Positions 8,708 through 16,879 of a stretch of 64,000 bases of DNA are shown piece by piece (position 1 is the stretch's first letter; every line of letters starts with the position of its first letter). The stretch covers positions 214,162-278,161 of the forward strand of contig NZ_BBOJ01000013.1 of assembly GCF_000974445.1 (NCBI RefSeq), given 5' to 3'. Origin of the DNA: Lentzea aerocolonigenes (GTDB lineage Bacteria > Actinomycetota > Actinomycetes > Mycobacteriales > Pseudonocardiaceae). The position numbers and the translations under genes were made by a program. The notes below the pieces were generated by a model that saw nothing but the letters and a program-made list of their open reading frames with translations, was not told the DNA's origin and ran no database searches.

Positions 8708-8749
8708 CGAAGGCCGGTGCGGGATCTTCCGTCCCCGCACCGGCCTTCG
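8708..8749. terminator. Bidirectional hairpin terminator
   Basis: A perfect 16-bp stem (8708-8723 with 8734-8749) and a 10-nt loop lie between the chitinase stop and the stop of the convergent cysteine-rich peptide gene. A T-containing tail follows on the plus strand (TTCGTTCG). Confidence 0.85.
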
Positions 8750-8767
8750 TTCGTTCGTCCGGAACCG

Positions 8768-8833
8768 CTAGCAGGAGCCGCAGCACCCGCAGCTCGGACC
8801 CGTGCACGAGCTGCAGCAAGAACAACCACCCAT
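8768..8833 (-). CDS. Very small cysteine-rich peptide, 21 aa
   Basis: A 22-codon reading frame (ATG 8833, TAG 8768-8770) preceded by a strong ribosome site, GGAGG, 8 nt before the ATG. Eight of 21 residues are Cys (positions 4, 6, 7, 10, 15, 17, 18, 21) and the rest are almost all Gly and Ser with one Thr and one Pro, in CxCC and CxxC arrangements. Such composition suits metal binding (metallothionein-like) or a disulfide-knotted peptide. There is no signal peptide. It ends just before the shared terminator. The function is unknown; the ribosome site and terminator make it a likely real gene. Confidence 0.6.
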   Translation of the reverse strand: MGGCSCCSSCTGPSCGCCGSC

Positions 8834-8930
8834 GACGACCACCTCCGACGTTGAGCGATCAAGGCATCCGGACAGTAAGGGGCGCTCAACTCGGCGTGAC
8901 ACCACCGCCAGAGTGATTACGCTGCCACGA

Positions 8931-9323
8931 ATGAATGGTCCTGCCGAGATGCTCGCCGCCGACAAGGCGTCCAACGCCCTGGGCATCGAGCCCGTCGAGC
9001 TGCGCGACGGCTACGCGTTGCTGCGGATGACGGTCTCCGAGCTGATGATCAACGGTCACGGCATCGCGCACGGCGGTTACGTCTTCCTGCTGGCGGACAC
9101 GGCGTTCGCCTGCGCCTGCAACAGGGCCGGGTCCGTCACCGTCGCCGCCACGGCGGAGATCGACTTCATCCGGCCCGTGCACGAGGGCGACGAGCTGGTG
9201 GCGGAGGCGGTGGAACGGACCCGGTTCGGCCGCAGCGGGATCTACGACATCACGGTCAGGCGAGGGCCCGAGACCGTTGCGGAGTTCCGCGGTCGCTCGC
9301 GGACGCTGCGCGAAGACCGATGA
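8931..9323 (+). CDS. Hotdog-fold thioesterase (PaaI family)
   Basis: A 130-aa acyl-CoA thioesterase of the PaaI type. The signature NGHGIAHGGYVFLLADTAFA supplies the HGG motif and the central helix of the hotdog fold. In phenylacetate degraders PaaI removes CoA from ring-hydroxylated dead-end intermediates; no paa genes are near, so the substrate is open. ATG 8931 fits the family length. It is divergent from the cysteine-rich peptide gene (97 bp between starts), and its 3' end overlaps the convergent membrane protein gene by 68 bp. Confidence 0.85.
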   Translation: MNGPAEMLAADKASNALGIEPVELRDGYALLRMTVSELMINGHGIAHGGYVFLLADTAFACACNRAGSVTVAATAEIDFIRPVHEGDELVAEAVERTRFGRSGIYDITVRRGPETVAEFRGRSRTLREDR

Positions 9324-9651
9324 ACTGCAGCACCGCGAAGCCGATCACTGCGAGCCCCTGAGCGAGGACCAGCGCGACGCCGACGCCGGTGAGCGGGAAC
9401 CACTTCAGCGCGGCCGTGAGAATGCTGTCGAGACCCCAGACCAGATTGCCGATGATGATCAGCAGCACCATTCGGCGGTCCGGGGTGGCGCGGGTGCCCA
9501 AACCGAACACGAACATCCCGTAAACCACGCAGAAAGAGCCGAGGCCGATCTGCCAGCCGACCGGCATGCCCACTTCCGGACGAACCAGCAGGGTCAGCAG
9601 ACCCAGCGCGAACGAAGCGACACCGTCGAGTTTCAAGGCGAATTTCAACAT
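9256..9651 (-). CDS. Small integral membrane protein, 131 aa
   Basis: Four hydrophobic segments are visible (FALGLLTLLV, IGLGSFCVVYGMFVFGLG, MVLLIIIGNLVWGLDSI and ALVLAQGLAVIGFAVLQFIGL), typical of a small four-helix membrane protein. The family is not recognised. ATG at 9651. It lies downstream of the 380-aa membrane protein on the same strand with a 38-nt gap, and its last ~22 codons overlap the thioesterase gene tail-to-tail. The charged tail (ASASDRGTPQRS) encoded in that overlap may be less constrained. Confidence 0.7.
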   Translation of the reverse strand: MLKFALKLDGVASFALGLLTLLVRPEVGMPVGWQIGLGSFCVVYGMFVFGLGTRATPDRRMVLLIIIGNLVWGLDSILTAALKWFPLTGVGVALVLAQGLAVIGFAVLQFIGLRAASASDRGTPQRSRALA

Positions 9652-9689
9652 GGCCTGACCATCGCCCGCCGGACGCTGCCAGAACCACG

Positions 9690-10832
9690 TCAAGCGCTGC
9701 CAACTCCTGCCATCAGGTCCACCGCGACCAGGCGCGCGGCGGCGTTCTGCCAGTTGTGGAGGGTTCGCTCGGGCACCTGGGTCACGAACCACTGCAGAGC
9801 GCGCCGGTCCTCGGCGTCGAGGTCCTCGCGCTTGGTCCGGACCGAGTAGGGGCGAACTCCTTTGACGTAGTAGAAGTAGAGGGCGTTGTAATAACGCCAT
9901 TCGTCGCTCGTGCCGAAATCGCCGTCCGCGGGCTTGAGCCGTTGAATGCTCGTGAGCAACATGCCTTTCAACTGCGCGGCCCGGTCGAGCGGCGGAGCAT
10001 CGTCGGTGAGCGCGATCAACGGGCTCGCGACGAGCTTTCCGAGATCGCCGTAGTGGCTCAGCGCCTTGCGCGTCAGCCGAGCGAACTCGGCCTCGTCCTC
10101 GGTGACCAACGGCCGCCTCTTCGGCAACGACTCGGCCGCCTCCCGCAACTCGGCCCGTTCAGCGGCCACCCTGGGCACCGCGAGCCGGTCGACCACGGCC
10201 GCGAGCGGGTTCGCCAGCACCTGCACCGCGATCGCCGCCGCCACGGTCGTGAACACCAGCAGCACCGGGCCGCCGAAGAAGATCACCTGCGACCCGAACA
10301 GCACCGCCGTGAACCCGGAGATCACCAGCGACCGCATCATGTCCGCGCGGATCGCCTCCCCCTCCTCCACGGCGTCGGTGACCGCGACCAGGATCCCGAA
10401 GGCCACCACGTCGAAACCGAGCGACGGCAACGTGATCGCGTCCGGCAGCAGCCCGAGCAGGAACGCGCCCGCCGACAGGCCGAACATCACTCCAACGAGT
10501 GAAAAGTAAGAGCGTTTCCTTATGGCTAGGACTGTCGACACGGCCAGAGGGAGCAACACGATCCACGGCACCCAGACCGATGCGACGAAGAACGGTACGA
10601 CCGCGAAGGCCCACCACTTGATCAACTCCGGCCGGGAGAGCAACAGCACCGCACCCGTCCAGGCCAGCGCAGGTACACCGATGAGCACGGAATGCGGCAC
10701 GACGACCGCCGCCGAATAGCCGATCATTCCGACGCCGGCCCACCACATCAGCGGCTTGCGCGGATCACGGGCGAGCAGGTACAGCCCCAGCCACCAGGCG
10801 AGGCCGGAGACCAGCAGCGATAGGCCAAACAC
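9690..10832 (-). CDS. Multi-pass membrane protein with cytoplasmic C-terminal domain, 380 aa
   Basis: The first ~200 residues form about seven or eight membrane helices, an arrangement like the 7TM sensor region found in some histidine kinases. The C-terminal ~160 residues are soluble (from AAERAELREAAESLPKR), with EWRYYNALYFYYVKGVRPYS near the end. No kinase HATPase motifs are present, so it is not itself a histidine kinase. Start GTG at 10832. It is a hypothetical sensor or regulator, probably co-transcribed with the 131-aa membrane protein. Confidence 0.7.
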   Translation of the reverse strand: MFGLSLLVSGLAWWLGLYLLARDPRKPLMWWAGVGMIGYSAAVVVPHSVLIGVPALAWTGAVLLLSRPELIKWWAFAVVPFFVASVWVPWIVLLPLAVSTVLAIRKRSYFSLVGVMFGLSAGAFLLGLLPDAITLPSLGFDVVAFGILVAVTDAVEEGEAIRADMMRSLVISGFTAVLFGSQVIFFGGPVLLVFTTVAAAIAVQVLANPLAAVVDRLAVPRVAAERAELREAAESLPKRRPLVTEDEAEFARLTRKALSHYGDLGKLVASPLIALTDDAPPLDRAAQLKGMLLTSIQRLKPADGDFGTSDEWRYYNALYFYYVKGVRPYSVRTKREDLDAEDRRALQWFVTQVPERTLHNWQNAAARLVAVDLMAGVGSA

Positions 10833-10862
10833 GGGTCAAAACTAGCCCTACCTGCGAAACTA

Positions 10863-11372
10863 ATGTTCATGCCGGTAGAGCTGACGCTCCACAAAGCGGC
10901 CGAGGAGTTGCGGCGAGGCGACCTCGCAAACGTGCTTCGCGCACGTCAGCGCGTCGCCGGACTCGTCGGCACCTACCCGCACCGGCTGGATCTGCGCGAA
11001 CGCCTCGCCGAGGTCTACCGAGTCCTGGGCCAGCCGGCCCAAGCGGGCCGCTGGGCCTACCTCTCCGACGAACGCGACCCGGAAGAAACCCTGGCCTTCG
11101 AACGCGCCTACCGCCGAGCCGAGGCCAGACTGGTGGCCCTGAGCTGGCAGGGCCGGGTGGACGAGGCCCCCACCGAAACGGCGAGAACCCGCCTCGCCTC
11201 CCTCTACCTGGAAGCCCGGATCGAGCTCCAACGAGAACTGGACGCCACCCCGCACGAGGAGACGTCCTGGGGCGCCTGCCTGGTAGTCATGGTCGGCGGC
11301 ACCTTCGTGGTCGTGTGCTTCCTCCTGGGCATCGTGACTCTCGTCCAGTTCTTGTGGAAGCTGTTCACATGA
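10863..11372 (+). CDS. DUF6584 family protein with C-terminal membrane helix
   Basis: A 169-aa protein with a TPR-like helical N-terminus (KAAEELRRGDLANVLRARQR, RLAEVYRVLGQPAQAGRWAYL, DPEETLAFERAYRR) followed by one strong transmembrane helix (VVMVGGTFVVVCFLLGIVTLV). This layout matches the DUF6584 family of actinomycetes; the function is unknown. Two in-frame ATGs (10863, 10869) are possible. It overlaps the next gene by 4 bp (ATGA), so the two are likely translated together. The start is divergent from the 380-aa membrane protein, 30 bp away. Confidence 0.8.
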   Translation: MFMPVELTLHKAAEELRRGDLANVLRARQRVAGLVGTYPHRLDLRERLAEVYRVLGQPAQAGRWAYLSDERDPEETLAFERAYRRAEARLVALSWQGRVDEAPTETARTRLASLYLEARIELQRELDATPHEETSWGACLVVMVGGTFVVVCFLLGIVTLVQFLWKLFT

Positions 11373-12220
11373 GAACGTTGTCGCAGTACGTCCGCCGCAC
11401 CCCGATCATGCGCACCACCGCAGATGGCCGCCCCCTGGTGTTCAAACTGGAGCACCTCCAGCTCACCGGCTCGTTCAAAATCCGCGGCGCGGTCACCAAA
11501 CTGCTCTCCCTCGACGTCTCAGAGGTGGTCACCGCCTCAGGCGGCAACCACGGCATAGCAGTCGCCCAGGCCGCCCAGCTCCTGGGCGCCCACGCCACGG
11601 TCTTCGTCCCCGTGACCGCCCCGGAAACCAAGACCGCCCGCATCGAGGCCCTTGGCGCCAAGCTGATCCGCCACGGCAGCACCTACGCCGAAGCCGCCAC
11701 AGCGGCCCGCGATTTCGGCCTCCCCTACATCGAGGCCTACAACGACCCCGACGTCATCCAGGGCCAGTCCACAGTGACGCAGGAGATCGTCGAGGACGCC
11801 CCGGACGTCGACTCGATCGCCGTGGCCGTCGGCGGAGGAGGCCTGGTGGCCGGAACCGCACTGGCCTCCGGCGGACGCCGCATCATCGCCGTAGAGCCAG
11901 AAAACTGCTGCGCGATGCACAACGCCCTCGAGGCGGGCCGGCCCGTCGACTCACCCGTGAACTCGATCGCCGCGGACGCACTCGGCGCCACCCAGGCAGG
12001 CTCAGTGCCGCTGGAAGTCCTGCAACACCACAACATCACGTCCGCACTGGTGTCCGACGAGGAGATCCTCGCAGCACGCGACCGCCTCTGGGCAGACTTC
12101 CGGCTGGCAGTGGAACCAGCCGGAGCCGCCGCCTTCGCGTCTTTCCTCAGGGGCGATGTGCCGGGCGAGCTGCCCTGCGTGATCCTGTGCGGAGCGAACT
12201 CGGAGTGGCAACCGCGTTAG
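11369..12220 (+). CDS. PLP-dependent threonine/serine dehydratase-like enzyme
   Basis: A 283-aa fold type II PLP enzyme. The Schiff-base lysine lies in LTGSFKIRGA, ASGGNHG binds the substrate carboxylate and VGGGGL binds the PLP phosphate. The length fits catabolic serine/threonine dehydratases lacking a regulatory ACT domain. The likely reaction is deamination of Ser or Thr to a 2-oxo acid; racemase activity on a related amino acid is an alternative. ATG 11369 overlaps the DUF6584 stop as ATGA. A hairpin terminator lies 50 bp after the stop. Confidence 0.9.
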   Translation: MRTLSQYVRRTPIMRTTADGRPLVFKLEHLQLTGSFKIRGAVTKLLSLDVSEVVTASGGNHGIAVAQAAQLLGAHATVFVPVTAPETKTARIEALGAKLIRHGSTYAEAATAARDFGLPYIEAYNDPDVIQGQSTVTQEIVEDAPDVDSIAVAVGGGGLVAGTALASGGRRIIAVEPENCCAMHNALEAGRPVDSPVNSIAADALGATQAGSVPLEVLQHHNITSALVSDEEILAARDRLWADFRLAVEPAGAAAFASFLRGDVPGELPCVILCGANSEWQPR

Positions 12221-12270
12221 CCCGCACCCGATGCACCCGCCGGTGCAACGGCACGGCCCACATCGGCTGC

Positions 12271-12300
12271 TCGGGCCGGCGGGCACCACCGCCGGCCCGA
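12271..12300. terminator. Hairpin terminator between convergent genes
   Basis: A perfect 12-bp GC-rich stem (12271-12282 with 12289-12300) and a 6-nt loop sit in the 238-bp gap between the ends of the dehydratase gene and mnmA. There is no T-run. The rest of the gap shows nothing else I can support. Confidence 0.7.
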
Positions 12301-12458
12301 AGCACGTTCCTGATCCCCCGCAACGACCTCCGCTGCGCGACGAAGCACCGGAACGCGACACGTGCCTCATCGACAAGTCCGTCGTAGAACGCCATGTCCG
12401 TGAACGTCACGCCGCCGACGTTAGAGAGCACCGGGAAGCGCAACAACCGAATTAGAGC

Positions 12459-13541
12459 TCAGGAGGTCGAATCGATCGTCGCGCTCGCCAGCACCACGTC
12501 ACCCGCCGCGTCCTCGCGGTAGACAGCCACAGCCTGCCCGGGAGCCACACCCTTCAACGGCTCCCGCAACGAAACCCGCAAGCCTCCGTCGACGAGCTCG
12601 GCGACAGCCGGCGCAGTCCCCCCATGCGCCCGAACCTGAGCCACGCACTCAACGGGCCCGTCGAACTCGACATGAGCAACGGCAGAAGAAGCAAAAATCT
12701 CAGTCACAGCAAGCTTCTCGACCGAGCCCACCCGGACGTTCCCGGACACAGGCTCCAACGCCAGCACGTACCGAGGCCGCCCGTCAGGAGCAGGCCCGTC
12801 GATCCCGAGCCCCTTGCGCTGCCCCACGGTGAACTCGTGCACCCCGGCGTGCCGCCCGAGAACCGCGCCGGTCTCGTCGTCGATCAACAGCCCGGGCCGA
12901 GTCTCCATCCGGCCAGCCAAGAACTTCTGCGTGTCCCCATCAGGAATGAAGCAGATGTCGTGCGAGTCCGGCTTCTTGGCCACCGACAGCCCACGCGACG
13001 CAGCCTCGACCCGGACGTCGTCCTTCACCGTGTCCCCCAACGGGAACATCGCGTGCGACAGCTGCTCGGACGTCAGGGAAGCCAGCACGTACGACTGGTC
13101 CTTGCCGATGTCCACCGCCCGCCGCAGCTCCGGCCGCCCGTCCACGAGCTCGAGCCGCGCGTAGTGCCCGGTGCACACAGCGTCGAACCCCAACGCGATC
13201 GCCTTGTCCAGCAACGCCTCGAACTTGATCCGCTCGTTGCACCGCAAGCAGGGGTTCGGCGTCCGCCCGGCCGCGTACTCCGCGACGAAGTCCTCGACGA
13301 CCTCCTCGGTGAACCGCTCGGCGAAGTCCCAGACGTAGAAGGGAATCCCCATCAGGTCGGCAGCACGACGGGCGTCGTGCGCGTCCTCGATCGTGCAGCA
13401 CCCGCGGGCGCCGGTCCGCAGCGTTCCCGGCTTGGCCGACAACGCCAGGTGCACGCCCGTCACGTCGTGTCCCGCTTCGACGGCGCGTGCCGCCGCCACC
13501 GCGGAGTCGACACCACCGCTCATCGCCGCGAGGACCTTCAC
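12459..13541 (-). CDS. mnmA: tRNA-specific 2-thiouridylase MnmA
   Basis: A 360-aa ATP-dependent enzyme that puts sulfur on U34 of tRNA for Lys, Glu and Gln. The PP-loop SGGVDSAVAA is at the N-terminus. The catalytic cysteines are in TPNPCLRCNERIKF and HDICFIPDGDTQ, and the C-terminal GQRKGLGI and barrel segments are present. The GTG start (13541) overlaps the cysteine desulfurase stop as GTGA. The order desulfurase then mnmA makes the desulfurase the expected sulfur donor. It is the last gene of the overlapping five-gene run. Confidence 0.97.
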   Translation of the reverse strand: MKVLAAMSGGVDSAVAAARAVEAGHDVTGVHLALSAKPGTLRTGARGCCTIEDAHDARRAADLMGIPFYVWDFAERFTEEVVEDFVAEYAAGRTPNPCLRCNERIKFEALLDKAIALGFDAVCTGHYARLELVDGRPELRRAVDIGKDQSYVLASLTSEQLSHAMFPLGDTVKDDVRVEAASRGLSVAKKPDSHDICFIPDGDTQKFLAGRMETRPGLLIDDETGAVLGRHAGVHEFTVGQRKGLGIDGPAPDGRPRYVLALEPVSGNVRVGSVEKLAVTEIFASSAVAHVEFDGPVECVAQVRAHGGTAPAVAELVDGGLRVSLREPLKGVAPGQAVAVYREDAAGDVVLASATIDSTS

Positions 13542-14707
13542 TGCTTGACCACCTTCCGGGAACGCCTCATGCCTGCCAGACCTGCCGTACGCGCGCGCTC
13601 GACCACCGGGCCGATCACGGTCGCCAACTTCTCAACGTCCGCGCGGGTCGACGTATGCCCGAGCGAGAACCTCAAAGATCCACGAGCCAGCGAAGGTTCG
13701 ACGCCCATCGCCAGCAACACGTGCGACGGCTGCGCGACGCCGGCCGTGCACGCGGACCCGGTCGAGCACTCGACCCCGCGCGCGTCCAGCAGCATCAGCA
13801 GGCTGTCACCCTCGCAGCCGGGGAACGTCAGGTGCGCGTTGCCGGGCAACCTGTCCACCGGGTCGCCGTTCACGATCACGTCCGGCACCACCGCGCGCAC
13901 CGAGGCGATCAGGTCGTCCCGCAACGCGGCCAGCTCGACAGCCCTGGCTTCCTGCTCCTCCACCGCGATCCGCACCGCGCGGGCCAGGCCGACGATCGAC
14001 GGCACGTCCAGCGTGCCGGACCGCACGTCCCGCTCCTGGCCGCCGCCGTGCAGCAACGGCGTGCACTTCACGTCACGCGCGAGCAGCAACACGCCGACGC
14101 CGTACGGGCCGCCGACCTTGTGGCCCGTCATGGTCAACGCGGACGCGCCGGAAGCAGCGAAGTCGACCGGCACCGCGCCCACGGCCTGCACGGCGTCGGT
14201 GTGGAACGGCACACCGCGTTCAGCACACACGCGCGCGATGTCGTGCACGGGGTTGATGGTGCCGACCTCGTTGTTCGCCCACATCGTCGTGACGAGCGCT
14301 ACGTCGTCGTCGAGGGCGTCGGCGACGGCCTCCGCGGACACCCGGCCGAAGCGGTCGGTCGGCAGCCACGTGACGTCCGCGCCCTGCTGCTCCAGCCACT
14401 CGACGGCGTCCAGCACGGCGTGGTGCTCGACGGCGGACGCGAGCACCCGGCGCCGCTCACGGGCCCAGTAGACGCCCTTGACCGCGAGGTTGTCGCTCTC
14501 CGTGCCGCCGCCGGTGAAGAGCACCTCGGACGGCCGGGCGCCCAGGGCGTCGGCGATGTTCTCGCGGGCCTCCTCGATCGCACGCCGCGCCCGCCTGCCG
14601 GAGGTGTGCAGCGACGAGGCGTTGCCCGTGGTGGACAACGCCTCGGTCATCGCCGCGACCGCCTCCGGGTGCATGGGGGTCGTGGCAGCGTGGTCGAGAT
14701 AAGCCAT
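13538..14707 (-). CDS. iscS: Cysteine desulfurase (IscS/NifS family)
   Basis: A 389-aa PLP enzyme that releases sulfur from L-cysteine as an enzyme persulfide. Visible: LDHAATTP at the N-terminus, TESDNLA, EHHAVLD, the PLP lysine in TMTGHKVGGPYG, and the mobile active-site loop VECSTGSACTAGV with the sulfur-carrying Cys. It is followed with a 4-bp overlap by mnmA, its probable acceptor partner, and preceded by the MFS gene with a 1-bp overlap (TGATG). No Fe-S scaffold gene is adjacent, which supports a tRNA thiolation role. The symbol follows the mycobacterial orthologue. Confidence 0.95.
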   Translation of the reverse strand: MAYLDHAATTPMHPEAVAAMTEALSTTGNASSLHTSGRRARRAIEEARENIADALGARPSEVLFTGGGTESDNLAVKGVYWARERRRVLASAVEHHAVLDAVEWLEQQGADVTWLPTDRFGRVSAEAVADALDDDVALVTTMWANNEVGTINPVHDIARVCAERGVPFHTDAVQAVGAVPVDFAASGASALTMTGHKVGGPYGVGVLLLARDVKCTPLLHGGGQERDVRSGTLDVPSIVGLARAVRIAVEEQEARAVELAALRDDLIASVRAVVPDVIVNGDPVDRLPGNAHLTFPGCEGDSLLMLLDARGVECSTGSACTAGVAQPSHVLLAMGVEPSLARGSLRFSLGHTSTRADVEKLATVIGPVVERARTAGLAGMRRSRKVVKQ

Positions 14708-16050
14708 CAGGACTCAAGGGTAGCCCGCATGCGTGGCCCGGTCAGAACCGCTCCCACCACCGCCAACGCCGCCATCGAGAGGTTCAGCACCACCACGCCC
14801 GCGGTCGGCGCGGTCGCCACGACCACGACGCCGCCGAGTCCGATCATGGTCGCGCAGAAGAGCATGTCCGAGATCTGCAGCGCCGCCGAGTTGAACCCGC
14901 GGTCCTCCTCGGGCGACGCGGCCATCATCAGCACACCGACGCTGGAGGTCGCCAGGCCCATGCCGGCGCCCGCGACGCCCCACAGGACCGGCGTCAGCCA
15001 GGCAGGACCCCACGACGGTGCGATGAACGTCACCGCCGCCATGCCGGTCGCGGTGAACAGGAAGCCGGTCCGCACCAGGGTGTGACGCTCGATCTTCGGG
15101 TGCCTTGACGCCCACATCGACGCTCCTGCCCAGCCGAGCGCGCTCAGCGTGAGCGGGATGCCCGCCGCGAGGGGCGAGTAGCCGTGCACGACGGTCAGCG
15201 TCAGCGGGACGAAGCTCTCGACCGCGAAGAACGTGCCCGCCAGCAGGCCGCGCGCGAGGATCGTCACCGGCAGGCCTCGCCGAGCGAGGAGCGTGCCCTT
15301 CGGCAACAGGATCCGCAGCGCCGGTGCCAGCAACACCAACGCCACCGCGAGCAGCCACCACGTGCGGTGCTGCAACGCCCAGCTCAGGCTCGCCACACCG
15401 AGCCCGGCCGCCACCGCGGCGAGCGGCAGGTACCTGCGCTGCGGCGGGGTCGCGTCGTGCGGAGGCAGGCCCTTGAGCACGGGCACGAGCAGCACGATGC
15501 CGATCAGCACCAGCGGGATGATCCCGATGAACACCAGCCGCCACGTCAGGTGCTCGGTCGCCCAGCCCGCGACCGCCGGACCCACCAGCGACGGCACCAC
15601 CCACGCCGCGGACAGCGCGCCGAACACCGCCGGCCGGTCGCTCTCCGGGTAGGCGCGCGCGATCAGCACGTAGATCGCGACGATCAGGAACCCGACACCG
15701 AAACCCTGCAGCACGCGGCCGACGAGCAGGACGGTCATGGTCCCGGCCACGCCCGCGACGACCAGTCCGACGAGGAACAGCACCACGCCGATCAGGATCG
15801 GGAGCTTCGGCCCGCGCCGGTCGGACAGCCGCCCGGAGAAGACCGTCGCGATGACGCTCGCCGCGAGGTTCGCGAGAAACGGCCACGCGTACAGCGCCTC
15901 GCCCTTCAGCTCGCGGACCATGGTGGGCATCGCGGTGCCGACGCCCATCGCCTCGAAGGCGAACAGCGTCACCAGCAGCAGGATGCCCGTCGTGGGCCAG
16001 CGGCGGTCAGGCGACCAGAGGCGTGATGGTGCGGGCGCGGTGAGAGTCAC
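14707..16050 (-). CDS. MFS multidrug-type transporter
   Basis: A 447-aa polytopic membrane protein with 12 or more helices. The MFS loop motif appears as SGRLSDRRGPK after helix 2, with LVGRVLQGFGVGFLIVAIYVLIARAYP as the motif C region typical of drug:H+ antiporters. The substrate is unknown. GTG 16050 lies inside the last 44 bp of the acyltransferase gene, and its stop shares a base with the desulfurase ATG. Its conserved place in a sulfur/lipid operon is more likely organisational than functional. Confidence 0.9.
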   Translation of the reverse strand: MTLTAPAPSRLWSPDRRWPTTGILLLVTLFAFEAMGVGTAMPTMVRELKGEALYAWPFLANLAASVIATVFSGRLSDRRGPKLPILIGVVLFLVGLVVAGVAGTMTVLLVGRVLQGFGVGFLIVAIYVLIARAYPESDRPAVFGALSAAWVVPSLVGPAVAGWATEHLTWRLVFIGIIPLVLIGIVLLVPVLKGLPPHDATPPQRRYLPLAAVAAGLGVASLSWALQHRTWWLLAVALVLLAPALRILLPKGTLLARRGLPVTILARGLLAGTFFAVESFVPLTLTVVHGYSPLAAGIPLTLSALGWAGASMWASRHPKIERHTLVRTGFLFTATGMAAVTFIAPSWGPAWLTPVLWGVAGAGMGLATSSVGVLMMAASPEEDRGFNSAALQISDMLFCATMIGLGGVVVVATAPTAGVVVLNLSMAALAVVGAVLTGPRMRATLES

Positions 16051-16879
16051 CCGTTGATGGTGCTATCTCCAGTTCGGTCGAGGTCAAGCGAATTGATTGC
16101 TCTTCGGCAAGTTTCGCGAGTTCCCGACGCGTCGCCGCACGGCCGGGAGCGATCTCGTCGAGCACGTGGACCTCGACGACCAGTCCCTTGACCCTGAGCA
16201 CGCGCTTGATCGAGTCGACGAGCGTGTCGCCGCCGACGAACGCGGGCTGCGTCGTCACGTGGCCGCCGATCCGGTACCGCAGCACGATCGGCCGCACCGG
16301 CACGCCGGCGTCGAGCGCGGCCTGGAACAGCGCGGGCTTGTAGTGCCCGGACGCGAGCCCGCACCACGTCGTGCCTTCGGCGTGGATGCCGACCGCACTG
16401 CCACCCCGCAACGTTGCCGCGAGTTCGTCGACGGTCCGCGGCAGCTCGCGCAGGTTCTCGCGGTCCAGGTAGACCGTGCCCGCCGCGGTGATGATGCGGC
16501 CGAGGACGGGCCAGCTCCTGATGTCCTTCTTGGCCACGAGCTTGATCGGCTGCACCGAGTCGATCGCGAGCTCGTCGAGCCACGACACGTGGTTGCTCGC
16601 GACGAGCACGCCGCGTCTGGGCACCGCCTGAAACTTCCTGGCGCCGTGGATCTCCAGCCTGACGCCGAACGCCCTGAGCACGGCGTGGAACCACAGGCGG
16701 ATCGCGTTCTCCCGTTGCTTGCCCGGCAACAGCAGCGCGACCGCGATCGCCGCACCGCACAGGAGCGCGGTGACCGCCGTGACCACCCGCCAGATCTGCC
16801 TGAGCTTGCCGACCTCTTCCACCGTGCCGCCGACACAGCCGTCACCGCACGGCGAAGAGGGCATCCAGGCGTGACTCAT
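16007..16879 (-). CDS. PlsC-type 1-acyl-glycerol-phosphate/lyso-lipid acyltransferase
   Basis: A 290-aa membrane-associated acyltransferase. A hydrophobic helix (VVTAVTALLCGAAIAVALLL) precedes the catalytic NHVSWLDELA motif (HX4D) and the acceptor-binding segment VGIHAEGTTW. It overlaps the upstream GNAT gene by 4 bp (ATGA). A GNAT N-acyltransferase with a PlsC-like O-acyltransferase matches the OlsB-OlsA pair that makes ornithine lipids, and also the mycobacterial Rv3027c-Rv3026c pair. Ornithine lipid synthesis is therefore a reasonable hypothesis; phosphatidic acid synthesis is the alternative. Confidence 0.85.
   Translation of the reverse strand: MSHAWMPSSPCGDGCVGGTVEEVGKLRQIWRVVTAVTALLCGAAIAVALLLPGKQRENAIRLWFHAVLRAFGVRLEIHGARKFQAVPRRGVLVASNHVSWLDELAIDSVQPIKLVAKKDIRSWPVLGRIITAAGTVYLDRENLRELPRTVDELAATLRGGSAVGIHAEGTTWCGLASGHYKPALFQAALDAGVPVRPIVLRYRIGGHVTTQPAFVGGDTLVDSIKRVLRVKGLVVEVHVLDEIAPGRAATRRELAKLAEEQSIRLTSTELEIAPSTGDSHRARTITPLVA

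Noticed and set aside
10163..10832. Histidine kinase call for the 380-aa membrane protein
   Set aside because: The N-terminal helices resemble a sensor region, but no H-box or HATPase motifs follow.
12147..12446. 99-aa minus-strand frame (begins MLRFPVLSNVGGVTF) between the dehydratase and mnmA genes
   Set aside because: It overlaps the dehydratase 3' end and contains the 12-bp terminator hairpin; composition after the first 35 residues is that of a shadow frame.
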